From: Proteles cristata cristata
Taxonomy: Eukaryota > Chordata > Mammalia > Carnivora > Hyaenidae
DNA: 64,000 nucleotides
Reading direction: 5' to 3'
Assembly: GCA_017311185.1 (NCBI GenBank)
Contig: JAESUZ010001712.1
Coordinates: forward strand, 434,001 to 498,000
The translations under genes were made by a program, and so were the position numbers. Shown piece after piece: positions 37,901 to 49,900 of this stretch. The notes beneath the pieces were generated by a model, which saw only the letters and a program-made list of their open reading frames with translations, did not search any database and was not told where the DNA came from. Numbering within the stretch: the first letter of the stretch is position 1; each line of letters opens with the position of its first letter.

Positions 37901-40900
37901 TTCCATATGACTATCTGATGTCTCTGTAACTTGTATGCTTTATTTTAGCCTTTTCCTTTTTCTTTTTTTTTTTTTTTACAAATAGTTTATTGTCAAATTA
38001 GTTTCCACATAACACTCAGTGCTCATCCCCACAAGTGTCCTCCTCCATGCCCATCCCCCCTCCTCCCCACATCCATCAGTCTTCAGTTTTTGTCAGCATT
38101 CAAGAGTCTCTCATGGTTTGCCTCTCTCCCTTTTCCCCACCATTTCTGCCCTTCTTCTCCCCCTTGGTCCTCTGTTAAGTTCCTCCTAATCCTCCTATAC
38201 GTGCCCACATATGATATTTGTCCTTCTCTGCCTGACTTATTTCGCTCAGCTTAACACCCTCAAGGTCCATCCATGTTGCTACACATGGCCAGATTTCATT
38301 GTTTCTCATTGCCATGTAGTATTCCATGGTATAGATAAACCACATCTTCTTGATCCGTTCATCTGTTGATGGACACTTCGGCTCTTTCCATGTTTTAGCT
38401 ATTGTGGAGAGTGCTGCTATGAACATTGGGGTACATGTGCTCCTATGCCTCAGCATTTCTAGATCCCTTCGGTAAATTCCTAGCGGTGCTATTGCTGGGT
38501 CCTAGGGGAGTTCTATTGTTAGTTTCCTGAGGAACCTCCACACTGTTTTCCAGAGGGGCTGTACCAGTTTACATTCCCACCAACAGTGTAGGAGGGTGCC
38601 CGTTTCTCCACATCCTCGCCAGCATCTAGAGTTCTCTGAGTGGCTCATGTTAGCCACTCTGACTGGCGTGAGGTGGTATCTCAGTGTGGTTTGATTTGTA
38701 TTTCCCTGATGAGGAGGGATGCTGAGCATCGTTTCATGTGTCTGTTGGCCATCTGGATGTCCTCTTTGGAGAAGTGTCTGTTCATATCTTCTGCCCATTT
38801 CTTCACTGGGTTGTTTGTGTTTCGGGCATGTAGTTTGGTGAGTTCTTTATAGATTCTGGATATTAACCCTTTATCTGATATGTCATTTGCAATTATCTTT
38901 TTCCCATTCCGTTGGTTGCCTATTAATTTTCTGGGTTGTTTCCTTGGCTGTGCAGAAGCTTTTAATCTTGAGGAGGTCCCAACAGTTTATTTTTGCTCTT
39001 GATTCCCTTGCTTTGGGGGATGTGTCAAGTAAGAAGTTGCTGCGGTGGAGGTCAAGGAGGTTGTTTCCTGCTTTCTCCTCTAGGGTGTTGATAGATTCCT
39101 GTCTCACGTTCAGGTCCTTTATCCATTTTGAGTTTATTTTTGTGCATGGTGTGAGAAAATGATCTAGTTTCATTCTTCTGCATGTTGCTATCCAATTCTC
39201 CCAACACCATCTGTTAAGAAGGCTGTCTTTTTTCCATCGGATATTCTTTCCTGCTTTGTCAAAGATTAGTTGGCTGTATACTTTTGGGTCCACTTCTGAG
39301 TTCTCAATTCTGTTCCATTGGTCTGTGTCTGTTTTTGTGCCAATACCATACTGTCTTGATGATGACAGCTTTGTAGTAGAGGCGAAAGTCTGGGATGGTG
39401 ATCTCTCCCGTTTTGGTTTTATTTTTCAGGATTACTTTGGCTATTCGGGGTCTTTTGTGGTTCCATACAAATTTTTGGATAGTTCTAGTTTTGAGAAGTA
39501 TGCTGGTGCAATTTTGATTGGAATTGCATTGAATGTGTAGAGTGCCTTAGGTAGTAATGACATCTTAACTATATTTATTCTTCCTATCCATGAGCATGGA
39601 ATGTTTTCCATTTCTTTGTGTCTTCTTCAATTTCCTTCATAAGTTTTCTATAGTTTTCATCATACAGATCTCTTGTATCCTTGGTTAGGTTTATTCCGAG
39701 GTATTTTATGTTTTTTTGTGCAATTGTGAATGGGATCAGTTCCTTGATTTCTCTTTCTGTTGCTTCATTGTTGGTGTATCGAAATGCAACCGATTTCTGT
39801 GCGTTGATTTTGTACCCTGCAACTTGGCTGAATTCTTGGATCCGTTCTAGTAGGCTTCTGGTGGAGTCTGTCGGGTTTTCGATGTAGAGTATCATGTCAT
39901 CTGCGAAGAGTGAAAGTTTGACTTCCTCTTTGCCGATTCTGATGCCTTTGATTTCCTTTTGTTGTCTGATGGCTGATGCTAGGACTTCCAGCACTATGTG
40001 AAACAACAGTGGTGAGAGTGGACATCCCTGTCGTGTTCCTGATCTCAGGGGGAAAGCTCTCAGTTTTTCCCCATTGAGGATGATGTTAGCTGAAGGCTTC
40101 TCATAGATGGCTTTGATGATGTTTAAGTAGGTTCCTTCTATCCCAACTTTCTCGAGAGTCTTTATTAAGAAGGGATGCTGTATTTTGTCAAATGCTTTTT
40201 CTGCATCTATTGACAGGATCATATGGTTTTTATCTTTTCTTTTATGGATATGATGTATCACACTGATTGATTTGCTAATGTTGAACCAGCCCTGTAACCC
40301 AGGAATGAATCCCACTTGATCTTGGTGGATGATTCTTTTTATATGCTGCTGGATTCGATTTGCAAGGATCTTGTTGAGAATCTTTGCATCTGTATTCCTC
40401 AAGGATATTGGCCTGTAGTTCTCTTTTTTTGCTGGATCTCTGTATTTTAGCCTTTTCCTGATCACTGGATTTTTTTTGGGGTCTATTTTAACATTTATTT
40501 TCAGTTCATTGACTATGAGATGATTAACTTGTATATCGTCTCTTGTATTTTTTATTGTTGTTCTTTAGTGCTATTTATAGTTGCAGAGTTTCAGCCTCAA
40601 GGAAATAAGGGGAAGCTTTTCAGACTTCAGCTGCTTCTATTTTATGCCACTCTCAGCGTATTGGTAGCCAGGGAAATACCTGTGAGCTTCCCTGCAGCTC
40701 TAGAATAAAAACAACCTAATTTCAGTTATTGGCCCACAACAGAGACGTCTGGGTACCAAAAAAAAAAACAAAAAAAAAACCCAACATATAGCTCCTGTCT
40801 TTGTTGTTTTCTACAGAAGGTGAATTTATTCACTAATGTGTTTATATTTGGTCAAATAATTGATTCTTTGAAATGTACAAGTGCAGTATGTCAGCCTTCT

Positions 40901-43900
40901 TAAGGACAAGGGCAGCAAATGTAATCCTTCTGAACTGTCGTCGGCTTTTGGGAAGCAGAAATAATGGTGAGAGGCCGTAGCCATTGTGTGTCCTGCTGTT
41001 TTGTGGAAAAGCAGGGGGAACGACTGATGGCCTGAGCTCATCTTCAGAGCCTTGTAAGATGTCTAGCGCTTGGCGGGCGTTCAGTGAATCTGGATGGAAT
41101 AGAACTCTTAGCAGGGCCTTGGCTTAGCTCTCCTGAGCATCTTGGCTGAGGAATGAGAGACCCAGCATGCATGGGATCCTCAGGCGCACTGGACAGCAAA
41201 GTCTGGATTTCCTCATGATGAGAAAACCTGGCAGGTTTTCTGAGTGCTGGGTTTGAGGAATGAGGCCAGGTTTAGCTGATGTCATTGCCTTGGCGATGCC
41301 AGAGGTCCTGAATTTATCCTGTCTGCCCCTAAGTCTTGGAAAATCACAAACATGTAGGAATAGAAAACTCATTTGCTCTTGACATACCTATTTCCTTGGT
41401 ATTTGTGTTTTGGTATTCAGTATTTTGAAGCCCCATTTATTTCTCAGGTAAAATGAGGAAGGGTGTGAGCCATCCATGTGTCAGTTGGAGTTCTCAGTAA
41501 CCTTCCCTTAAAGTCTCCTTCATCATCCTATCTGGTTACCTTGTCTTAGATTAAGCTCCTTGATTTTGGTCATTCCTTAAAATTAGAATAGTTAATAACT
41601 AGAAGTTCATTTAATTTCTGTGCTTATGTTGAAGAAAAGCTTTGCTTGTTTTTGAATGTGTCCTGGTTTAGTGCTGGCTCAGAATATTGTGATGATTATG
41701 TATTTTTTCTCAGTAAGCTTTTTATTTGGTGCTTTTTTTTTTTAATTTTTTTTTAATGTTTTATTTATTTCTAGGAGAGAGAGAGAGACAGCGTGAGCAG
41801 GGGAGGGTCAGAGAGAGAGGGAGTCACAGACTGAAACAGGCTCCAGGCTCTGAGCTGGCAGTCAGCACAGAGCCCGACGCGGGGCTCGAACCCACGAACC
41901 GCGAGATCATGACCCAAACGAAAGTCGGACGCTTAACCGACTAAGCCACCCAGGCGCCCCATATTTGGTGCTTTTTAGCTGAATTTAATGTATTGATTTT
42001 TATGATGAATTCAGTTTGTAATTTTTCTGAGATATTTTGTCAAATTGCTTCCAACCTAGTACATTCTTACAGACATAACCACATGCACTGGTGCACTTCT
42101 CTTCCCATTGCATACACTTCAGCGTGTTCCCCAGTCCCCATTGAATATATGCTAGTGCTAACTTCGTTGAGCGTATCATGACTTTGGCATAGTACTAGTA
42201 TGTTTCAGTAAATTTAAAAAATAATTGTTAGTAATTTGCCTTGGGATATGCTAGTGTTTATATCTCTTTTAATCAATCTCAAGCCTATAATCAGGCTTTG
42301 AGCCTTCACTGGTGTGGCAAAAGAGGTGTGCCACTTGGTCCATTTACAGAAAATGGAGATTTTCTCCGTTGTGTCCGTGAAAATATTCTTGGGTTTCTCA
42401 GTTATTTTTGAATAGAAAGATCACTTTAGGTATTTTCTTTGACTTCTTCTGTGGAACTTTTGAGATTGATACGATTATGGCAAAAGACTTGCATTTTTTT
42501 TCTAATTGAAATTTATTTGACATATAACATTGTGCAGATTAAAGGTACACAATGTGGTAATTTCATACATTTTTATATTATAATGTGTTTGTCATTGTGA
42601 CGATAATTAGCACCTCTGTCACATTACGTAATTATCCTTTCTTTTTAGTGGTTGGATTCATTATGTTCTAGTCTCTCAGGAAGGTTGATATTAATGAATG
42701 TAGACACAACAACATTGTATTAAGATAACAGATTTGCTAAGAGATTTGCTTTATTAATTGTTTGTATTTAACAGCTAGTCAGGTGACATTAGGCTCGCCA
42801 GCTTTGCTTGGCTGACATTTTGAGGTGTTACTTGATTTAATAAAATTCCCCGGATAACTAAGCAAGGGTGGTGGCTATTTGTGAGAGTAACCTCTTGGTT
42901 CCACATAGCCTCTGTTAATCAGAGTCTGTTAATATTTACTCAGCAATTGCGGGATGCCAGGAATTGTGCCAAATCTTAACACATTCCTGCTTAATTCTCA
43001 CGTTAATCCTTAGAGTGACTCCCAGGCAGATGAGATCAAGTAAATTGTCTGAGATTGCACTGTCCCCAGGGAGTGGGACAGATTCCAGTCCCCAGCTCTG
43101 AACCCCACGCCCAGCACTCTCACCCTGCGGTACTTCTTGGACTCTTGTGTATTGATCTCCCTTGTTGTCTTTTCATTGAAATAAAGGGAATAATTTCATC
43201 TGGGGCAGTTGCAGGAACCTCTCTGAAGACCTCTGCTCTGAGGTAGAGTGATCCAAGAGGCCGTGTCTGTCTTACTTTTTCCTGCTAGGTCCTATTAGGA
43301 AGGTTGATTCAGGTTCCTGGCCTGTCATTGTACCAGAATCCAAAATACATTTTAAAACTTGTTATTTAGGGGCACCTGGGTGGCTCACTCAGTTAAGTGT
43401 TTGACTTCTGATTTTGGCTCGGGCCATGATCTGATAGTTTGTGAGATTAGGTCCCGCGTTGCCCTCTGTGCTGACAGCATGAAACCTGCTTGGGATTCTT
43501 TCTTTGTTTCTCCCTCCCTCCATCCCTCTCTCACTCCCTCTCTCTCTGCCCTTCCGCTGCTCTCTTTCTCTCAAAATAAATAAATAAATAAAAACCCCAA
43601 AGGTCAATACTTAATCCTTGATCTCTTCAAGTCTACTGAATGACTAATTCTTCTATTAATATATATGTAGCATTTTTAATTTTAGTATATTTTACAGTAG
43701 CCATTGACAGAATTTTCACATATCTTACCTGCTTATTTTTCAAGATAAAATTTATTATTTAAAATCGTGACTCATTTATTCTTCCTGAAACGTAGCATGT
43801 GCAAAATGTAGTCCCCTCCTTCTTACCCTACTGTCTTTTTCCTAAGTCTTGTGGTTTTTCTCCCCAAAGGCACTTAGCATTATGAGTTTTTTGTATAATG

Positions 43901-46900
43901 TTCTAAAGTTGCTTGGTTCGTGCACTAGCCTATACGTGTATATATTCTTTTGTATTCTGTTTCTGCACAGATAGCGTTCTCTGCACACCCCTTACACCTT
44001 GCTTTTGTCACAACGTATTTTAGCAGTCATTCTGTACCGCAAAAAAAGTACTGCCTACTTTTTACACAATTCTGTATTATTCCATTGAATTGATGTACTT
44101 TTCATTTTTCAGTGGTAAAGTAATAGATACCGTTCTTTAAAAATTCATTTAGGAACTTCTGTTTCTGGGAAGATGGAATAGATACATGTTTCCCTATTCC
44201 TTTCAGTAAATAGAACTAAAACACTGGTTACTGTGTATAAAACGAAAGACTCTGAAGGGTGAAAAGAGATGGACTGGCTAGGGGCCTTTCCTGTTCCCTG
44301 AAATGACTAAGGCATGGGACTGGATACACTGGCAACATGGAAACACCAATGGGCATAGACCTAAAAAGCCCCAGTAAAAGCCTGATCTCTCTTAAGAAAG
44401 GGACAGCATAGTAAGACAAAAAACTTGCAGACCATAATCTCTCCAGTTCCGTCAAACACTGCATAAGAAACTGTGTCCCACTCCCATCTCTGTCAGCAAA
44501 GATTGAGTGGGGAGTCTAGACTTAAAACCAGTCTGTAGCAGGTACCTCAGCCCCCGGACCCAACTGGAAGGGTGTCAGAGATTGGCCAAGAAGAGAGATG
44601 TGATTTCATCATGACTGGCCAGTAATGAGCTCACTCTTTGTGGAGTCAGTGGTGACCCCATGGGAATCCTGGACCTCTTTCCTCATCTAGTAGCCTTCTT
44701 TCCCCACTGGGGTAGTGTCAGATGAAGCCTGCTGGAGGGTCAGGACTTTGACCATGGCCAAGTGGTAATGAAGTCACCTGCACTATGGCATCTGTGGAGA
44801 CCGCAGGTGGAACTTGGTTGCCTAGGCACAGTAAAAAGCTCCCCATGCTTGGGTGTTACTGGGTGCCAAATGAGAACCTGGGCTTAAATGTCTGCCTGAC
44901 AATAATGAGATTGGAGTAGTGTCAGGGAAAGTCAGCAAAAACAAGGTTTGAGATCCAGAGACTCATAAGATAATGGGAAAATGTCCAGAGTCAATTGAAA
45001 AATGATACCAACAGCCAAGAAGATCTCATGTGAATGAGGCCTCTTCTGTCTACTATAAATACTGCTACCCCCAGCTTTTTTTTTTTCCACTTCGATTTGA
45101 AAGGAGTGTCTTTTCCAGCCCTTCACTTGTAGTTTGTATGTGTCTTTAGGTCTGAAGTGTGTCTGAAGTAAGTAGCATATAGTTGAGTCCTATTTTATTT
45201 TCCATTCAGTCACCGTATGTCATTTAATGGGTGCATTTAGACTACTTTTAGAGTAATTATTGATAGGTATGTGTTTAGTGGTATTTTAATTTTTTTTGGT
45301 TGTTTTCGTATTTCATTTATATTCTCTTGGTCTTCTTCCTTGTGATTTGATGACTTTCTTTAATGTTATGCTTGGATTCCTTTCTGTAAATTTTTTGTAT
45401 ATCATAGATTTTGGTTTGTGTTTACTATGAGATAATATATTTAATATCCTATGTGTAGCATATGTGATAGTTAACTTTGAACACATTCTGAAAACACTAC
45501 ATTTTTATTTCCTACTGCATGTTTTATGTATATGATGACTAATTTTTGACCTTTCTATTTTGTGTCTCCCATAACTAATTGTAGATAGAATTGCCTTTAC
45601 TTGTTTTTTATTTTATGCTCCAAATTTTTATTTAAATTCTAGTTAGTTAACATATAATGTAATGCTGGTTTCAGGAGTAAAATTTAGTGATTCGTCACTA
45701 CATAGAACACTTAGCATAGCAGGTGCCCTCCTTAATACCCACCACCCGTCTAGCCCAACCCCCACCCACCTCCCTCCACCCATGCTCAGCTTATTCTCTG
45801 TTAAGAATTTCTTAGGTTTGCTTCCCTCTCTCTCTTTCCTCTCTTTCTTTCCCTTCTCATATGTTCATCTGTTTTGTTTCTTAAATTCCACATATGAGTG
45901 AAATTATATGATATTTCTTTCTCTGACTGACTTTGCTTGGTGTAATAGACTCTAGCTCTATCCATGAATTGACTTTTGTTTTAATCTTCATCTTAGCCTT
46001 TTAAGTGATTGATGTACTCCTCTTCTGTTGCCTTTAGTGGTGATTTTTTTTCTTTTCATAATTTCTTTCTATTTATGGCCTTGTCTTTTCTTATTAAAGA
46101 AGTCCTGTTAACATTTTTTATAAGATTGGTTTATCAGTGGTGAACTCCTTAACTTCTGTTTGTCTGAGAAACTGGATCTCTCCTTCAAAGCTGAGTGATA
46201 GCTTTGCTTGCTGGGTTGAATATTCTTGGTTGTAAGTTTTTTCCTTTTAGCACTTTGAAAATATAATGCCACTTCCTTCTGTCCTACAAAGTTTCTGTTG
46301 AAAAATTAGCTGGTCGCATTTTAGGGTTTCCTTTGTACAGAAGTAATTTTTTCTTCTGCTTTGTAACATTTTAATTTTTGTGTCTTGATGCAGACCTCCA
46401 TGGATTCATCTTGTTTGGGGCTCTTTGTGTTTCCTGGATGTCTGTTTCCTTCCCCAGTTTAAGGAAATTTTCAGCTATTCTTCAGAAGAGTGTTCTGCCC
46501 CCTTTGCTCTCTCTTTCTTTGAGACTCCTATAATTTGAATGTTGGTATGCTTGATGCTGTCTCAGAGGTACCTTAATAGATGCTCATTTTTTTTTCTTTT
46601 TGCCCTTTAACTCGTGTCCTTTTCAATACACTGTTGTCCAGATCATTGATGCATTCTTTTGCATCCTCTAATTTGCTGTTGATTCCTTTTACTGTATTTT
46701 TCTGTTACTGTATTCTTTGGTTCTGTTGGGTTCTATTTTCTTTCCATGTTGTAGTGAGAACAACAGCATCTCAAGTTTAGGAAACACCATTATTTTGAAC
46801 TCTTTATCAGATAGATTGCTTATCTCCGTCTCACTTACGTATTTTCTGAGATTTTATCTTGCTCTTTTGTTTGGAACATCTCCCTCTGTCTCTTCATTTT

Positions 46901-49900
46901 GTCTCACTCTGCTTGTTTCTATGTATTATGTAGGTCAGCTTTATCTCCTGGTCTTGAAGGTAGTGGTGTTATTTAGGGTGTCCTGTGAGGCCCAGTAGTA
47001 GAGTCTCCCCCAGTCACCAGCATCAGGTGGTCCAGGAGTGTCCCCTAGGTGGGCTGTACGTACCCTCCTGTTGTGACTGAGCTGCATCTGCTGTGGTTGT
47101 GCTGGTGAGTGCTGTTTCCTCCCAGCCCAGCTGTCCGCAGTGACTGGCTGTGACTATTGGGAGTGCACTGGTGGGAAGGGCAGGCCCCTGTTATGTCTGG
47201 CTGAGAGGCCTGGCAGTAGCTGCTCTGGGCTGGCTGGTGGGTAGGATTAGCTCCTGGCACAGCTGGCTGAGAGATCGGGGTAGGCTGGTGTGGGCATGCC
47301 CCTCCACCCCCAGAAGCATCTTTGGTGGGGGGGTACCAGCTGTGGCCAGGACTGCCTGCCAGGTGTGTCAGGGACAGGAGCCACTTGGGAGAGTGGGTTT
47401 GCAGGGGAATGCTGGGGTGAGGTGAACAGTGTTAGCAATGCAGATGGAGAGTGTCAAACTGACTCTGGCAAGCATCCAGCCAGCTAGAGGGAAGGGGGGC
47501 AAGAAAAATGGCGCCCGCCAGCACTTCCATTCTCTGAGAAAGCTCTTGTACATCTTTTGCCCCTTGAGCGCCCATCCTAAAATTAGTCAGTAGATCTCCC
47601 TCACTTGTAACCCAGGTACTTGCCAAACTGCTGCTCTGTGCTGGGCCTTGGGCCCAGTGATACAGTGTGCTGGTCCTTTAAGAACAGTCTCAGTTTCCTG
47701 TAATCCTCTGGCTCTCCTGGAGTTCAGTCCTTCTGAAAGCCAAGTGTTAAGGGAGCAGGGCTTTAGATACAGGTTCCCATGGCCTTCGGTGCTTAATATG
47801 TAGTTTGATCACATTGTCCCTCAGGGAGGAACACCTGTGACATCCCTCCCACTTGTGGGTCCCTATCCTGAGGATTTGGTTCTCAACTGCATCTCTGTCT
47901 CTTCTTCCCTTCTCAGTGTGGCTTCTTCTTTATCTTGAGCTGTGGATGATCTCTTCTGCTAATCTTTAGATCATTTTCAGAATGACTTACATTAGATGTG
48001 TGTCATGGGAGAGGGGAGCTCAGGTTCCTCTTACTCTGCTATCATCTTAGAACTCTTGTCTCAAGATAGCTTTTCATTTCCTTGGTGATTTCTTCCTCGA
48101 CTCATTGATTGTGGGAGGTAAGATTAAAAAATATTTTTAATGTTTATTTTAGAGAGCATGATTGGGGGAGAGGCAGAGAGAGAGAGAGGGAGAAACGAAA
48201 CCTAAGGTAGACACTAGGCTCTGAGCTGTCATCTCAGACTCACAAATTGTGAGATCATGACCTGAGCCAAAGTCAGTCACTTAACTGACTGAGCCACCCA
48301 GGCACATCTGGGAGGAAAGATTTCAGTTCAATACTTTACTTGAACTGGTGAAAGACAATGACATTAGACAGTGATAACTAATGTACATATAATGTAATAA
48401 TGTATATATGTATCTAGTTATAAAACCTAGAGGAATACAAAGAGATACACTTGAAACACTATATAATATCACTGTATATTATATATGTTACATATAACAT
48501 ATTAATATTTTATATATAGTAACACTATCAAATGTGATTCTAAAAATTCAAATTATTAGAATTGAAGATAACAGTAAGAAATGGAGAAAGGTAACTGAAC
48601 AGAAACAAAAAAAATGGCAGAGTTAAGCCTTAATGTAGCAATAATTACCTTAAATGTAAATGGTCTAACTACACCAATACAAAGAGTTTGCCAGAGTGTA
48701 CTAAAAAATATGACCCTATTGTATGCTTTCTTTCAGAAACTTCAAATATAGTCATATTTGTAGGTTAAAAATACAAGGACAGAAAGAGAACTATCATGCA
48801 AATGTGAATCATAAGAAAGCATTAATGGCTATATAAATAGCAGATAAAGTAGATTTTATAGCGTAAAATAAAATTACCAGAGAAAGATGTTTATATAATT
48901 ATAAAAGAGTCAATCGACCCAGAAGACATAGCAATCCTAAATGTGTATGCACCAGAGAAGACAGCAGCAAAATATGTGATTGAAAAACTGATAGAATGGA
49001 AAAGAAAAATAGGCGAATTTACTTTCCGAGTTGGAGACCTCATTGATCCTTTCTGAGAAATCGAAAGAACAAGTGAATCAGAAATTATCAAGGATGTGGA
49101 AGAAGTCACTACCATCAAGCAGGAAGATCTAATCAATGCAGCAAAATAGAATTCATTCTTTTAAGTGCTCAGGGAACATATACCAGGATATGCCATATCT
49201 GGGCTGTAAGACAACCTTAACAAATGTACGATATTTGAAATTGTACAGAGAATGTTCTTTGCTGACAATGGCATCAAAAAGCAATAATGTAAACATAACA
49301 GGAAAATTTCAACATTGGAAACTGAAAAGCACATCTTTAAATATTCCATGAATCAAAGGACAGTGTCAAGGGAAATAAAATATAGAGAGCTTAATGAAAA
49401 TGAAAATATAACCTATCAAAATTTGTGGGAAGAGCCAAAGCAGTCTGAGAGGGAAAGTGATAGCACTAAGAATGTATACATTAAAAATGTCTCAAATCAG
49501 TAATCTAGGTTTTCACTTTAAGAACCTTTGGGGAAAAAAGAACTTAGAAAAAAGAAGAGCAAAATAGATATAAAGTAACCAGAAAAAAAGAATAAAGAGC
49601 AGGAATCTATGAAATTTAAAAAATAGAGAAAAATCAATGAAAGTAAGAGTTAATTCTTTGAAAAGACAAAGAAAGTGAAAAAGTAAATTACCAGTATCAG
49701 GAATAAAATGGGCTACCACTACATTCTCTGCAGACATCAAAAGGATAGTAGGGAGTTTCACAATAAAAAACAACCTCTACACACATAACTTTGACACCTA
49801 GAAAAAATGGACCAATTCCTCAAAAAACCAAATTATCACAGGGCATCCAATAAGAAATAGATAAATTAAGATTTTTTTAAACATTTATTTTTGAGAAAGA

